From Stenotrophomonas maltophilia (GTDB lineage Bacteria > Pseudomonadota > Gammaproteobacteria > Xanthomonadales > Xanthomonadaceae), in NCBI RefSeq assembly GCF_023518235.1, contig NZ_CP090423.1, forward strand, positions 3,861,001 to 3,925,000: a DNA stretch of 64,000 nt, written 5' to 3'. Below are positions 47,295 to 55,849 of this stretch, in pieces. Under the pieces are notes generated by a model. It worked only from the letters and a program-made list of their open reading frames with translations. It did no database searches and was not told the DNA's origin. Position numbers and translations under genes: made by a program. The first letter of the stretch is position 1, and each line of letters opens with the position of its first letter.

Positions 47295-47930
47295 TCAGAA
47301 GCGGGCGCCGATGCCGAAGCCGACGGTCCACGGATCCATCTTGGCTTCGCCGATCTTCTCGCCGCCGACCTTGATGTCCGGGCGTGCGCGCATGTAGCGG
47401 GCGTCGGCACGGGCGAACCAGGTGGAGTTGATGTTCATGTCGACGCCGACGGTGCCGATCACGCCCTTGGCATCCTTGAAGCGGATGTCGGTGTCAGCGC
47501 CGTTGCCCAGCTTCTCGTTGCTGAAGCTCGACTGGTAGTAGCCCACGCCCACGAACGGACGGAACACGTTGTCAGCCTGGCCGAAGTGGTACTGGCCGCT
47601 CAGCGCGATCGGCTGCTGCTCGACCGAGCCCAGGCGGGCGTTGTTCGGGCCCTTGAACTTGTTGTCGAACTTGTCGGCCGCGCCCCACAGCTCAACGGCC
47701 CAGTTGTCGTTGATGTAGTAGCTGAAGCTGACGGTCGGCGCCGGGCCGCCATCGGTCTTCTTCACGCCAGTGATCGGATCGTTCTTCGGTTCCAGCAGCG
47801 AGATGCCGCCAACCACGGCAAAATGCTTGCCCGAGGCAGTGTCGGCAGAGCTGCTGTCCTGGGCGAAGGCGGCCGGTGCGAAGGCAGCGGAGGTCAGCAG
47901 GGCGAGACTCAGGATACGGATGGAGCGCAT
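47295..47930 (-). CDS. ompW: OmpW family outer membrane protein
   Basis: A 211-residue protein with signal peptide (ends AFAPAAFA) and an eight-stranded barrel. The family strands are clear: VSFSYYINDNWAVELWGAA, FRPFVGVGYYQSSFSNEKLG, TWFARADARYMRARPDIKVG and the end WTVGFGIGARF with terminal Phe. OmpW forms a narrow hydrophobic channel; in other bacteria it is linked to colicin and antibiotic sensitivity and is stress-regulated. AGGAGA lies ~7 nt before ATG 47930. A long AT-rich leader separates it from the divergent glycosylase gene. Confidence 0.92.
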   Translation of the reverse strand: MRSIRILSLALLTSAAFAPAAFAQDSSSADTASGKHFAVVGGISLLEPKNDPITGVKKTDGGPAPTVSFSYYINDNWAVELWGAADKFDNKFKGPNNARLGSVEQQPIALSGQYHFGQADNVFRPFVGVGYYQSSFSNEKLGNGADTDIRFKDAKGVIGTVGVDMNINSTWFARADARYMRARPDIKVGGEKIGEAKMDPWTVGFGIGARF

Positions 47931-48116
47931 GGGGGTATCTCCTAATGTTTCTTGTTTTGGGCCCCCGGTTGCGGGGCGAGCACAACGTAGTCGCCTCAAC
48001 ATGAATCGAATCCGACGCGCGTTAAAAAATGGTTTTCCTTGTTCAGCGAAGGGTGCGAAAAGCCTGTTTTCATGGGCATTTCCGCGTGCGGTGACATTCA
48101 TGCAGTTGGAGAAGAT

Positions 48117-48632
48117 GTGAGCGCGGCGATGCTGTGCATCGGCCTGCGCGCGCAGGTGAACGCGGACTGCCGCGTGCTGCTGCTCGGTTCGATGCCGGGT
48201 GTGGCGTCGTTGCAGGAGCAGCGTTACTACGCCCACCCGCGCAATCGCTTCTGGCCGATCGTGGCCGACATCTGCGGGTTCGCTGCGGATCTGGACTATG
48301 CGCAACGCCTGCAGGCAGCGAAGGCCGCCGGTATTGGCCTGTGGGATGTGATCGGCCGCTGCGAACGACGCGGCAGCCTGGATGCGGGCATCGTGCGTGG
48401 CACGGAAGTCCCCAATGCGTTGCCGGAACTGATCGCGCAGCTGCCTGAGCTGAAGCTGATCGGCTGCAACGGTGGTGCCGCGCTGCAGGCGTACCAGCGC
48501 TGGGTTCTGCCCCACCTGGCGGCCCCGCCAACGCTGCTGGCACTGCCCTCCACCAGCCCGGCCAACGCGGCGTGGTCGTTGCCACGACTGCGCCAGGCCT
48601 GGCATCCGCTGGCCGCCGTACTGGCGACATGA
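48117..48632 (+). CDS. DNA-deoxyinosine glycosylase (UDG superfamily, family 6)
   Basis: Removes hypoxanthine (deaminated adenine) from DNA and starts base-excision repair. The 171-residue protein has the UDG-fold motif LLLGSMPGVASLQEQRYYAH (first strand and loop) and PRNRFWPIVADICGF, typical of the HDG/MUG-like group; the second motif near ALPSTSPANAAWSL lies at the C-terminal site. Start is uncertain: GTG 48117 with GGAG 5 nt upstream is my choice; ATG 48129 and ATG 48072 are alternatives. It lies between divergent ompW and aceF and has no functional link to either. Confidence 0.85.
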   Translation: MSAAMLCIGLRAQVNADCRVLLLGSMPGVASLQEQRYYAHPRNRFWPIVADICGFAADLDYAQRLQAAKAAGIGLWDVIGRCERRGSLDAGIVRGTEVPNALPELIAQLPELKLIGCNGGAALQAYQRWVLPHLAAPPTLLALPSTSPANAAWSLPRLRQAWHPLAAVLAT

Positions 48633-48799
48633 AGCGGACATCCTGCCGACAATACGCTACCGACTGGTCGCAGCCGCCGCCCATGGGCAACAGCCTGTCC
48701 CGGCTGCGTGCGTACTGAAAACACCTGTAACGGTTGGCGCAGACCCCCGCTGGCCGCACAATAGACGTTTCCCTACACCAGATTGCCGGAGTTATCCCC

Positions 48800-50509
48800 A
48801 TGGCCGAAATCAAGGAAGCACTTGTCCCCGATATCGGTGACTACAGCGATATCCCGGTAATCGAGGTGCTTGTCGCCGTCGGCGATACGGTCAAGAAGGA
48901 CCAGGGTCTGGTCACGCTGGAAAGCGACAAGGCCACCATGGAAGTGCCGTCCTCGGTCGCCGGTGTGGTCAAGGAAATCAAGGTCAAGGTCGGCGACAAC
49001 CTGTCCGAGGGCAAGGTCGTGGCGCTGATCGAAGTGGCCGAAGGCGAAGCCACCAAGCCCGCTGCCACCGCACCGGCCCCGGCCAAGGCCGCCGCCCCGG
49101 CCGCCGCCGCCCAGAGCGCCCCGGCCCCGGCCGCTGCTGCTCCGGCCGCCCCGGCCGCCAGCGGTGCCGTTGAAGCCCTGGTGCCGGACATCGGTGATTA
49201 CACCGACATTCCGGTCATCGAGGTGCTGGTCGCCGTGGGCGACACCGTCAAGAAGGACCAGGGCCTGGTCACGCTGGAAAGCGACAAGGCCACCATGGAA
49301 GTGCCGTCCTCGGTGGCTGGCGTGGTCAAGGAACTGAAGGTCAAGGTCGGCGACACTCTGTCGCAGGGCGCCGTGGTTGCCATCATCGAAGCCGAAGGCG
49401 CCGCCGCTCCGGCCCCGAGCAAGGCTGCTGCTGCCGCCGCCCCGGCGGCTGCCGAGACCGCTACCAAGGTTGAGCCGGTCGCCGTTCCGGCGCAGCCGGA
49501 CAAGCTGGCTGCCCGCGAGGTCGCCTCTGCCGGTACGCCGTCCAGCCCGCCGGTGCAGTTCAACGCCGATGGCGTGCTGCCGGCCAAGGTGCCCTATGCC
49601 ACCCCGGCCGTGCGCGTGTTCGCCCGCGAACTGGGCGTGGACCTGCTGCAGATCAACGGCACCGAGAAGGGCGGTCGCATCACCAAGGGTGACGTGCAGA
49701 AGTTCGTCAAGGCCGCGCTCAGCGGTGGCGTGCCGGCTGCCGGCGGTGCCGCTGCTGCTGCCGGTGGTGGCCTGAACCTGCTGCCGTGGCCGAAGGTCGA
49801 CTTCAGCAAGTTCGGCGAAACCGAAGTGCAGCCGCTGTCGCGCATCAAGAAGATCTCCGGGGCGAACCTGGCCCGCAACTGGGCGATGATTCCGCACGTC
49901 ACCCAGTTCGAACAGGCTGACATCACCGACCTGGAAGGCCTGCGCGTGGCGCTGAACAAGGAAAACGAGAAGGCCGGCATCAAGCTGACCATGCTCGCCT
50001 TCCTGATCAAGGCCAGCGCCGCGGCGCTGAAGAAGTTCCCGGAATTCAACGCCTCGCTTGATGCCAGTGGTGAAAACCTGACCCTGAAGAAGTACTTCCA
50101 CATCGGTTTCGCTGCCGATACGCCGAATGGCCTGGTCGTGCCGGTGATCCGCGATGTGGACAAGAAGGGTGTGGTGCAGATCGCCCAGGAAACCGGCGAA
50201 CTGGCCAAGAAGGCGCGCGACGGCAAGCTGGGCCCGGCCGACATGAGCGGTGGCTGCTTCTCGATCAGCTCGCTGGGCGGCATCGGTGGCACCGCGTTCA
50301 CCCCCATCGTCAATGCACCGGAAGTGGCCATCCTGGGCGTGTCCAAGTCCTCCATCCAGCCGGTCTGGAATGGCAAGGAATTCGCGCCGAAGCTGATGCT
50401 GCCGCTGTCGCTGAGCTACGACCACCGCGTCATCGATGGCGCCCTGGCCGCACGCTTCACCACGTACCTGTCGCAGGTACTGGCCGACATGCGCCGCGTG
50501 CTGCTGTAA
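48800..50509 (+). CDS. aceF: Dihydrolipoamide acetyltransferase, pyruvate dehydrogenase E2
   Basis: Core subunit of pyruvate dehydrogenase. The 569-residue protein has two N-terminal lipoyl domains with lipoylated K44 and K163 (both in ESDKATMEV), Ala/Pro-rich flexible linkers, a peripheral subunit-binding domain (about 263-302) and the catalytic domain, with H542 and D546 in DHRVIDG near the C-terminus. The two lipoyl domains are nearly identical, pointing to recent duplication or conversion. ATG 48800 with GGAG 8 nt upstream was chosen. lpdA (E3) follows after 106 nt; aceE (E1) is not adjacent. Confidence 0.97.
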   Translation: MAEIKEALVPDIGDYSDIPVIEVLVAVGDTVKKDQGLVTLESDKATMEVPSSVAGVVKEIKVKVGDNLSEGKVVALIEVAEGEATKPAATAPAPAKAAAPAAAAQSAPAPAAAAPAAPAASGAVEALVPDIGDYTDIPVIEVLVAVGDTVKKDQGLVTLESDKATMEVPSSVAGVVKELKVKVGDTLSQGAVVAIIEAEGAAAPAPSKAAAAAAPAAAETATKVEPVAVPAQPDKLAAREVASAGTPSSPPVQFNADGVLPAKVPYATPAVRVFARELGVDLLQINGTEKGGRITKGDVQKFVKAALSGGVPAAGGAAAAAGGGLNLLPWPKVDFSKFGETEVQPLSRIKKISGANLARNWAMIPHVTQFEQADITDLEGLRVALNKENEKAGIKLTMLAFLIKASAAALKKFPEFNASLDASGENLTLKKYFHIGFAADTPNGLVVPVIRDVDKKGVVQIAQETGELAKKARDGKLGPADMSGGCFSISSLGGIGGTAFTPIVNAPEVAILGVSKSSIQPVWNGKEFAPKLMLPLSLSYDHRVIDGALAARFTTYLSQVLADMRRVLL

Positions 50510-50615
50510 GGCACCGCTTCGCCCCCACCGTGCGGCCGCTGCCCCGGGCGCAGCCGTGTGAACAGATGCAGTGACAGCCCGCCGGCCATGCCGGCCGGGC
50601 ACAAGGAAAACCACC

Positions 50616-52424
50616 ATGGCCACGATTGAAGTCAAGGTTCCCGACATCGGCGATTACAGCGATGTGCCGGTGATCGAAGTGTTGGTCGCCGTCGGCGACA
50701 CGGTGAAGAAGGATCAGGGTCTGGTGACCCTGGAATCGGACAAGGCCACCCTGGAAGTGCCGTCGTCGGCCGCCGGCGTGGTCAAGGAAATCAAGGTCAA
50801 GCTGGGCGACACCCTGTCCGAAGGCGCCGTGGTTGTGGTGCTGGACGCCGAAGGCGCCGCCGAAGCCCCGGCCAGGGCCGCCGTGCCGGCCCCGGCAGCA
50901 GCCGCTCCGGCCAGCAAGCCGCCGGTGACCCCGTCGCACCGTGCCCCGGCCGAGCCGGCCGCGCCGAAGCCGGCGCTGTCCAGCGGCAAGCCGGCTGACA
51001 TCGAATGCGAGATGGTCGTGCTGGGCTCGGGCCCGGGCGGCTACACCGCTGCCTTCCGCGCCGCCGACGTCGGCCTGGATACGGTGCTGGTCGAACGCTA
51101 CGCCAGCCTCGGCGGCGTCTGCCTCAACGTGGGCTGCATTCCGTCCAAGGCCCTGCTGCACGCCGCAGCGGTCATCGACGAAGTGGCCCATGCCGGCGAT
51201 TTCGGCGTCGAGTTCGGCAAGCCGACCATCACCCTAGACAAGCTGCGCCAGTACAAGGAAAAGGTGGTCAACCAGCTGACCAAGGGCCTGGCCGGCATGG
51301 CCAAGCAGCGCAAGGTCCGCAGCGTGCAGGGCGTGGGCAAGTTCGTGTCCGCCAACGAACTGGAAATCACCGCCGCCGACGGCAGCACCCAGCTGCTGCG
51401 CTTCCAGAAGTGCATCATCGCCGCCGGTTCGCAGGCGGTGAAGCTGCCGAACTTCCCGTGGGACGACAAGCGCGTGATGGATTCCACCGACGCGCTGGAG
51501 CTGGCCGAAGTGCCGGGCTCGCTGCTGGTCGTCGGCGGCGGCATCATCGGCCTGGAAATGGCCACCGTGTACGGCGCGCTGGGCAGCAAGGTCACCGTGG
51601 TCGAGTTCATGGACCAGCTGATGCCGGGTGCCGACAAGGACCTGGTCAAGCCGCTGTCCGACCGCCTGAAGAAGCAGGGCATCGACGTGCACCTGAAGAC
51701 CAAGGCGTCGGGCGTCACCGCCGATGCCAAGGGCATCACCGTCACCTTCGAAGCGGCCGAGGAAGGCCAGGCGCCGGCACTGGCGCAGGGCACCTTCGAC
51801 CGCGTGCTGGTGGCCGTGGGCCGCTCGCCGAACGGCAGGAAGATCGATGCCGAAAAGGCCGGCGTGCAGGTCACCGACCGCGGCTTCATTCCGGTCGATC
51901 GGCAGATGCGCACCAACGTGCCGCACATCTTTGCCATCGGCGATATCGTCGGCAACCCGATGCTGGCGCACAAGGCCACGCACGAGGGCAAGCTGGCCGC
52001 TGAAGTGGCCGCTGGCCACAAGAAGGAATGGGTCGCCCGCGTGATTCCGTCGGTGGCCTACACCAACCCGGAAATCGCCTGGGTCGGCGTCACCGAGACC
52101 GAAGCCAAGGCCAAGGGCCTGAAGGTCGGCGTGGCCAAGTTCCCGTGGGCCGCCAGTGGCCGCGCGATCGGCATCGGCCGTACCGAGGGCTTCACCAAGC
52201 TGATCTTCGACGAAGAGACCCACCGCATCATCGGTGGTGCGATCGTCGGCGTGCATGCCGGCGACCTGCTGGCCGAGATCGGCCTGGCCATCGAGATGGG
52301 TGCCGAAGCCGAAGACATCGGCCACACCATCCACGCGCACCCGACGCTGAGCGAATCGGTGGCGATGGCCTCGGAAATCTACGACGGCACGATCACCGAT
52401 CTGTACATGCCGAAGAAGAAGTAA
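50616..52424 (+). CDS. lpdA: Dihydrolipoamide dehydrogenase with fused N-terminal lipoyl domain
   Basis: Re-oxidises dihydrolipoyl groups of E2 with FAD and NAD+. The 602-residue protein starts with a lipoyl domain (K43) and an Ala/Pro linker, then FAD-binding (VLGSGPGGYTAAFRAADVGL, about 132-151), redox-active C169-x4-C174 in GVCLNVGCIPSK, the NAD domain (VVGGGIIGLEMATVYGALGS) and the dimer interface with HAHPTLSES. The lipoyl domain is very like those of AceF. This lipoyl-E3 fusion occurs in Xanthomonads and Neisseria and places E3 close to its substrate. A T-run terminator follows the stop. Confidence 0.97.
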   Translation: MATIEVKVPDIGDYSDVPVIEVLVAVGDTVKKDQGLVTLESDKATLEVPSSAAGVVKEIKVKLGDTLSEGAVVVVLDAEGAAEAPARAAVPAPAAAAPASKPPVTPSHRAPAEPAAPKPALSSGKPADIECEMVVLGSGPGGYTAAFRAADVGLDTVLVERYASLGGVCLNVGCIPSKALLHAAAVIDEVAHAGDFGVEFGKPTITLDKLRQYKEKVVNQLTKGLAGMAKQRKVRSVQGVGKFVSANELEITAADGSTQLLRFQKCIIAAGSQAVKLPNFPWDDKRVMDSTDALELAEVPGSLLVVGGGIIGLEMATVYGALGSKVTVVEFMDQLMPGADKDLVKPLSDRLKKQGIDVHLKTKASGVTADAKGITVTFEAAEEGQAPALAQGTFDRVLVAVGRSPNGRKIDAEKAGVQVTDRGFIPVDRQMRTNVPHIFAIGDIVGNPMLAHKATHEGKLAAEVAAGHKKEWVARVIPSVAYTNPEIAWVGVTETEAKAKGLKVGVAKFPWAASGRAIGIGRTEGFTKLIFDEETHRIIGGAIVGVHAGDLLAEIGLAIEMGAEAEDIGHTIHAHPTLSESVAMASEIYDGTITDLYMPKKK

Positions 52425-52448
52425 GGCGCCCGCGCCTTGCGAACGAAA

Positions 52449-52476
52449 AGCCCTGGCAGCTGCCGGGGTTTTTTGT
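52449..52476 (+). terminator. aceF-lpdA terminator
   Basis: ccctggcagctgccgggg (52451-52468) can fold into an 8-bp stem with one G-T pair, followed by tttttt and gtt. It lies 25 nt past the lpdA stop. Confidence 0.85.
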
Positions 52477-52518
52477 TGGCTGCGGGGACGCCTTCGGCAG
52501 CACCTCGCGAGGGTCTGG

Positions 52519-52624
52519 GCCGCTGCGCGGGTGGCAGGCGTTTGGACAAATGTCCCCCGTCGTCCGCCTGCGGCGGTCGCCTCCTCCTTTACGTTGTCCA
52601 AACGCCTGCCACCCGCGCAGCGGC
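52519..52624 (+). repeat. Long inverted-repeat element C (perfect 31-bp arms, conserved core)
   Basis: Arms 52519-52549 and 52594-52624 are exact inverted copies (GCCGCTGCGCGGGTGGCAGG then CGTTTGGACAA). The 44-nt interior holds atgtcccccg...cctgcgg...ctcctcctttacg. The interior matches that of element D (inverted) at about 35 of 42 positions, but the arms of C and D are unrelated to each other. No coding role is visible. Confidence 0.88.
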
Positions 52625-52680
52625 TCGGCTTGCCGGACAGTCGAGAGCCACGGCCTAGGCCCCCTGGACGCCTGCACGCG

Positions 52681-52770
52681 GAGGGAGAGGGGGATGGGTG
52701 CGAAGTAAAGGAGGAGATGACGGCCGCAGGCCGGCGCCCGGGGACATTCGCACCCATCCCCCTCTCCCTC
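52681..52770 (-). repeat. Long inverted-repeat element D (perfect 24-bp arms, conserved core)
   Basis: Arms 52681-52704 and 52747-52770 are exact inverted copies (GAGGGAGAGGGGGATGGGTG then CGAA). The 42-nt interior, read on the minus strand, is tgtccccgggcgccggcctg then cggccgtcatctcctccttt and ac, closely matching the interior of C. The element is inverted relative to C and 56 bp away. Confidence 0.88.
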
Positions 52771-52808
52771 AAGCGCTCGACCCAGCTGCTCTTGCTCCTG
52801 CACGCAGG

Positions 52809-52854
52809 GAAAAACAGCACAAAAAACGCGGCCCCCGATGTTCCGGAGGCCGCG
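52809..52854 (-). terminator. Terminator of the outer membrane protein gene
   Basis: cgcggcc/ggccgcg (52827-52833 and 52848-52854) with a 14-nt loop; on the minus strand six T's follow directly, with a further T-run. It lies 34 nt past the stop of the barrel gene. Confidence 0.8.
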
Positions 52855-52887
52855 CCAGGAGAGAGCGTGTGTGGAAGAGGCGGGGGA

Positions 52888-53706
52888 TCAGAACACGAAG
52901 CTGACGCCGGCCACCGGCCCCTTGAATTCCTGCTTCAGGCCGATGGTGCCGTCGCTGCCCTTCTTGTCCGCATCGAGCTTGAACCAGTCGTAGCCGGCGA
53001 ACACACCGAAGTTCCGGGTGAAGCGGTAATCGACGATGGCGTTGGCGCGGCTCAGGTCGCCCTTGTAGTCATCGAAGCTGCCCCAACGGGTGTTCAGGTA
53101 CTGGCCCTGCAGGGTGATCATCCACTTTTCCGACGGGGTGAAGCTCAGCCGCGCGCCGACCACCGGCGCCACGCCGTCGGTCTTCTCGTTGAGGAACTGG
53201 CCCTCATACACGGTGCCCAGATCGGCGTAGGCCTTGCTGCTGACCTTGGCGTACTCGGCACCCAGCTGCAGGCCGAGGTCGAAGGTGTCGGTGTCCACCA
53301 CCGAGTAGTCATAGACCAGGCTGGCCACCTGGTACTTCAGCTCGCCCTTGACGAAGCTGCCGGACGGCACGTTGACGTCACCGACGGAGATGTCCTGGCC
53401 GAGGGTCTCGCGGCGGTCCTTGTCGTACTTGAAGTAGTTGAACAGCAGGCGCTGGCGGTTGCTGATGCGGAACATGCCGTCGATGCGCGGTTCCCACTCC
53501 TTGCCACCCAGCTTGAAGTCCTCGGAGAAGCCGATGTCCTGGCCGGCGACGTTGGTCTTGCCGCGGATCGTGTTGTCCGAGTCGATGTTCATCGCACCCA
53601 GGCGCAGGGCGAAGCGGTCATCGCCTTCGGCGGCGTGTGCGGCATTGGCGAACGAAGCGCCGGCGGCGAGCAGGGAGAGGGCGAGCAGGGTGGGTACGGG
53701 GCGCAT
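52888..53706 (-). CDS. Outer membrane beta-barrel protein, family not assigned
   Basis: A 272-residue exported protein. The signal peptide (LALSLLAAGASFANAAHA) is followed by repeated amphipathic strands such as RFALRLGAMNIDSDNTI, QRLLFNYFKYDKDRRETLG, LKYQVASLVYDYSVVDTDTF, LGLQLGAEYAKVSSKAY and FGVFAGYDWFKLDADKKGS, with a final Phe (GVSFVF), as needed for Bam insertion. The strand pattern suggests about 10-12 strands. Function unknown. AAGGA lies 8 nt before ATG 53706. A minus-strand terminator hairpin lies ~120 nt upstream of its start, so the leader may be controlled or a small RNA may end there. Confidence 0.85.
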   Translation of the reverse strand: MRPVPTLLALSLLAAGASFANAAHAAEGDDRFALRLGAMNIDSDNTIRGKTNVAGQDIGFSEDFKLGGKEWEPRIDGMFRISNRQRLLFNYFKYDKDRRETLGQDISVGDVNVPSGSFVKGELKYQVASLVYDYSVVDTDTFDLGLQLGAEYAKVSSKAYADLGTVYEGQFLNEKTDGVAPVVGARLSFTPSEKWMITLQGQYLNTRWGSFDDYKGDLSRANAIVDYRFTRNFGVFAGYDWFKLDADKKGSDGTIGLKQEFKGPVAGVSFVF

Positions 53707-53825
53707 CGAAGAGTCCTTGCAGGGGTTCATCAGAATGAAAGCCACTGTGCCGGACGCCGGCGTCCACCATCCGTGAACGTATGGTCCACGTCATGTGGAC
53801 GGTTCAGCGCTGTCGCCGCGACGCA

Positions 53826-53859
53826 AAAAGATGGCCCCGGAGCCGGGCTTCGGGGCCAT
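53826..53859 (-). terminator. Orphan minus-strand intrinsic terminator upstream of the barrel gene
   Basis: atggccccg/cggggccat (53831-53839, 53851-53859) with an 11-nt loop is followed on the minus strand by ctttttgcg. No annotated minus-strand gene ends here: upstream on that strand is the atp promoter region. Confidence 0.65.
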
Positions 53860-54065
53860 CGTGGGACCTGCGGGGCGGAGCGTCGACGAGGTTGCTGCAG
53901 GCAGGTCGCAAGATCGGACCGACGCCCACAGCAAAAGTTCCGCCGCCTGCGACCAAAGTTCAATATTGCATTGCAACATGACACGGACGTCATTGTCCCC
54001 GGGGCGGAACGCAAAAATGTAACCGTTACCGCAACTTGCGGCCTTCCGGGATGAACAGGGAGCGG

Positions 54066-54095
54066 TTGTCTCGCAAATTGTCCCATTGCTATAAT
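54066..54095 (+). promoter_or_regulatory. Promoter of the atp operon
   Basis: TTGTCT (54066-54071), 18 nt, then TATAAT (54090-54095) preceded by TGc, an extended -10. It lies 71 nt before the atpI start and is the only good promoter in the gap. Confidence 0.7.
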
Positions 54096-54165
54096 TTGGC
54101 GGCTCGATGAGGCCCCCCTGCTGTAGCCGCCTCAGCCATCCACTTGCAACCACGCGGGACGTCCT

Positions 54166-54531
54166 GTGCTGAACTCCGTTGATGCGGGTCGGCGACTGAT
54201 GCTGCGCGCCGCGGTCTACCCGCTGGCCGCGGTCGCTGTCCTGGCCCTGGCCTTCCTGCTGGTGGGTCCGAAATATGCCCTCGGCGCGCTGGCGTCCGGT
54301 GTGGCCATTTCGGCCGGCGGCTGGGTTGCGGCACGAATGGCGCTCAGCGGCGGGGCGGTGGCGGCGGGTTCGGCGATGGCGCGGCTGATCGTCGCGATCG
54401 TGGCCAAGTGGGTGGTCGTTTTCGGCGTCCTGCTGGTGGGGTTCCTGGTCTTCAAGCTGCCTGCATTGGCGCTGTTGGCCGGTATCGCCGTCGGCCTGAT
54501 GTTCCAGGTCCTGGCCATGGCCAGGCGTTGA
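54166..54531 (+). CDS. atpI: ATP synthase subunit I
   Basis: A 121-residue protein with four hydrophobic segments (about 12-33, 38-60, 73-92 and 95-115) and a basic end. AtpI helps c-ring assembly and is not part of the finished enzyme. It is first in the atp operon, in its usual place. The start is GTG 54166, which gives MLNSVDAGRRLMLRAAVYP. Its sequence is poorly conserved, as is normal for the family; identification rests on position and topology. Confidence 0.85.
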   Translation: MLNSVDAGRRLMLRAAVYPLAAVAVLALAFLLVGPKYALGALASGVAISAGGWVAARMALSGGAVAAGSAMARLIVAIVAKWVVVFGVLLVGFLVFKLPALALLAGIAVGLMFQVLAMARR

Positions 54532-54562
54532 CAAAAATTCAAATAACTAAGGTTCCGGACAC

Positions 54563-55363
54563 ATGGCGGGCGAGGCTCTAACCCCTACCAGCTACATCCA
54601 GCATCACCTGCAGAACCTGACCGCACCGGTCGGCAAGGGCGAGGGGATGTTCTGGCATATCCACGTCGATACCTTCCTCACCGCGGTCCTGATGGGCCTG
54701 GTGATCGTGGTTGCCTTCTGGCTGGGCACCCGCAAGGCCACTGCCGGCGTGCCGGGCAAGTGGCAGGCGTTCGTGGAAATCTGCCTGGAGTTCGTCGACC
54801 GCCAGGCCAAGGACACCTACCACGGCAAGAGCAAGCTGGTCACGCCGATCGCCATCACCATCTTCTTCTGGATTCTGCTGATGAATCTGCTGAAGATGAT
54901 CCCGGCCGATTTCATCGCCAAGCCGCTGGAAATGGCCGGCATCCACTACTGGAAGCCGGTGCCGACCGCTGACGTCAACGCCACCCTGGGCATGGCCTTC
55001 AGCGTGTTCTTCCTGATGCTGTTCTTCGCCCTGCGTGCGAAGGGCCTGGGCGGTTTCATCAAGGAATTCCTGACGGCGCCGTTCGGCAAGTGGATGATGC
55101 CGTTCAACCTGATCCTCAACATCGTCGAGTGGCTGAGCAAGCCGATCTCGCTGGCGATGCGACTGTTCGGCAACATGTTCGGCGGCGAAATCGTGTTCCT
55201 GCTGATCTGGGTGCTGGGTGGTGCCGGTTTCTTCGGTGCCATTGCCGGTGGTGCGTTCGGCCTTGGCTGGATGCTGTTCCACCTGCTGGTGATCCCGCTG
55301 CAGGCCTTCATCTTCATGATGCTGTCGATCGTGTACCTGAGCCTGTCGGAAGACGCTCACTAA
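54563..55363 (+). CDS. atpB: ATP synthase Fo subunit a
   Basis: Forms the proton half-channels against the c-ring. The 266-residue protein has five or six membrane segments and the essential Arg in SLAMRLFGNMFGGEIV (about 189-204). The N-terminus (TSYIQHHLQNLT...FWHIHVDT) and the GGAGFFGAI...LGWMLFHLLVIPLQAFIF C-terminal half match the family. It is second in the operon, after atpI. Length is close to E. coli AtpB (271). Confidence 0.97.
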   Translation: MAGEALTPTSYIQHHLQNLTAPVGKGEGMFWHIHVDTFLTAVLMGLVIVVAFWLGTRKATAGVPGKWQAFVEICLEFVDRQAKDTYHGKSKLVTPIAITIFFWILLMNLLKMIPADFIAKPLEMAGIHYWKPVPTADVNATLGMAFSVFFLMLFFALRAKGLGGFIKEFLTAPFGKWMMPFNLILNIVEWLSKPISLAMRLFGNMFGGEIVFLLIWVLGGAGFFGAIAGGAFGLGWMLFHLLVIPLQAFIFMMLSIVYLSLSEDAH

Positions 55364-55413
55364 CGTTTCAAGCTTCAACGCGTTTCAACCTTCATCCGTT
55401 TCATCACCCTTAG

Positions 55414-55743
<330 letters not shown>

Positions 55744-55760
55744 TACAGCGGTTTGAGACG

Positions 55761-55782
55761 ACCGGGTGCTGATGCACCCGGT
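55761..55782 (+). promoter_or_regulatory. Hairpin between atpE and atpF
   Basis: accgggtgc-tgat-gcacccggt is a perfect 9-bp stem in the 106-nt atpE-atpF gap. There is no long T-run. It may stabilise the upstream atpE mRNA and so help make c in excess. Confidence 0.55.
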
Positions 55783-55849
55783 TTCGGATGAAGGCCGGAT
55801 GCGCCGCTACGGCGGCGCGTCCACCCCGAAACCAGCGATCGAGCTAACC

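Noticed and set aside
48773..50647. 624-codon minus-strand ORF antisense to aceF
   Set aside because: Low-complexity Gly/Arg/His translation mirrored from Ala/Pro linkers and lipoyl domains; no start context.
52531..54054. 507-codon plus-strand ORF across elements C/D and the outer membrane gene
   Set aside because: It reads through both palindromes and the antisense of a clear barrel gene; artefact of high GC.
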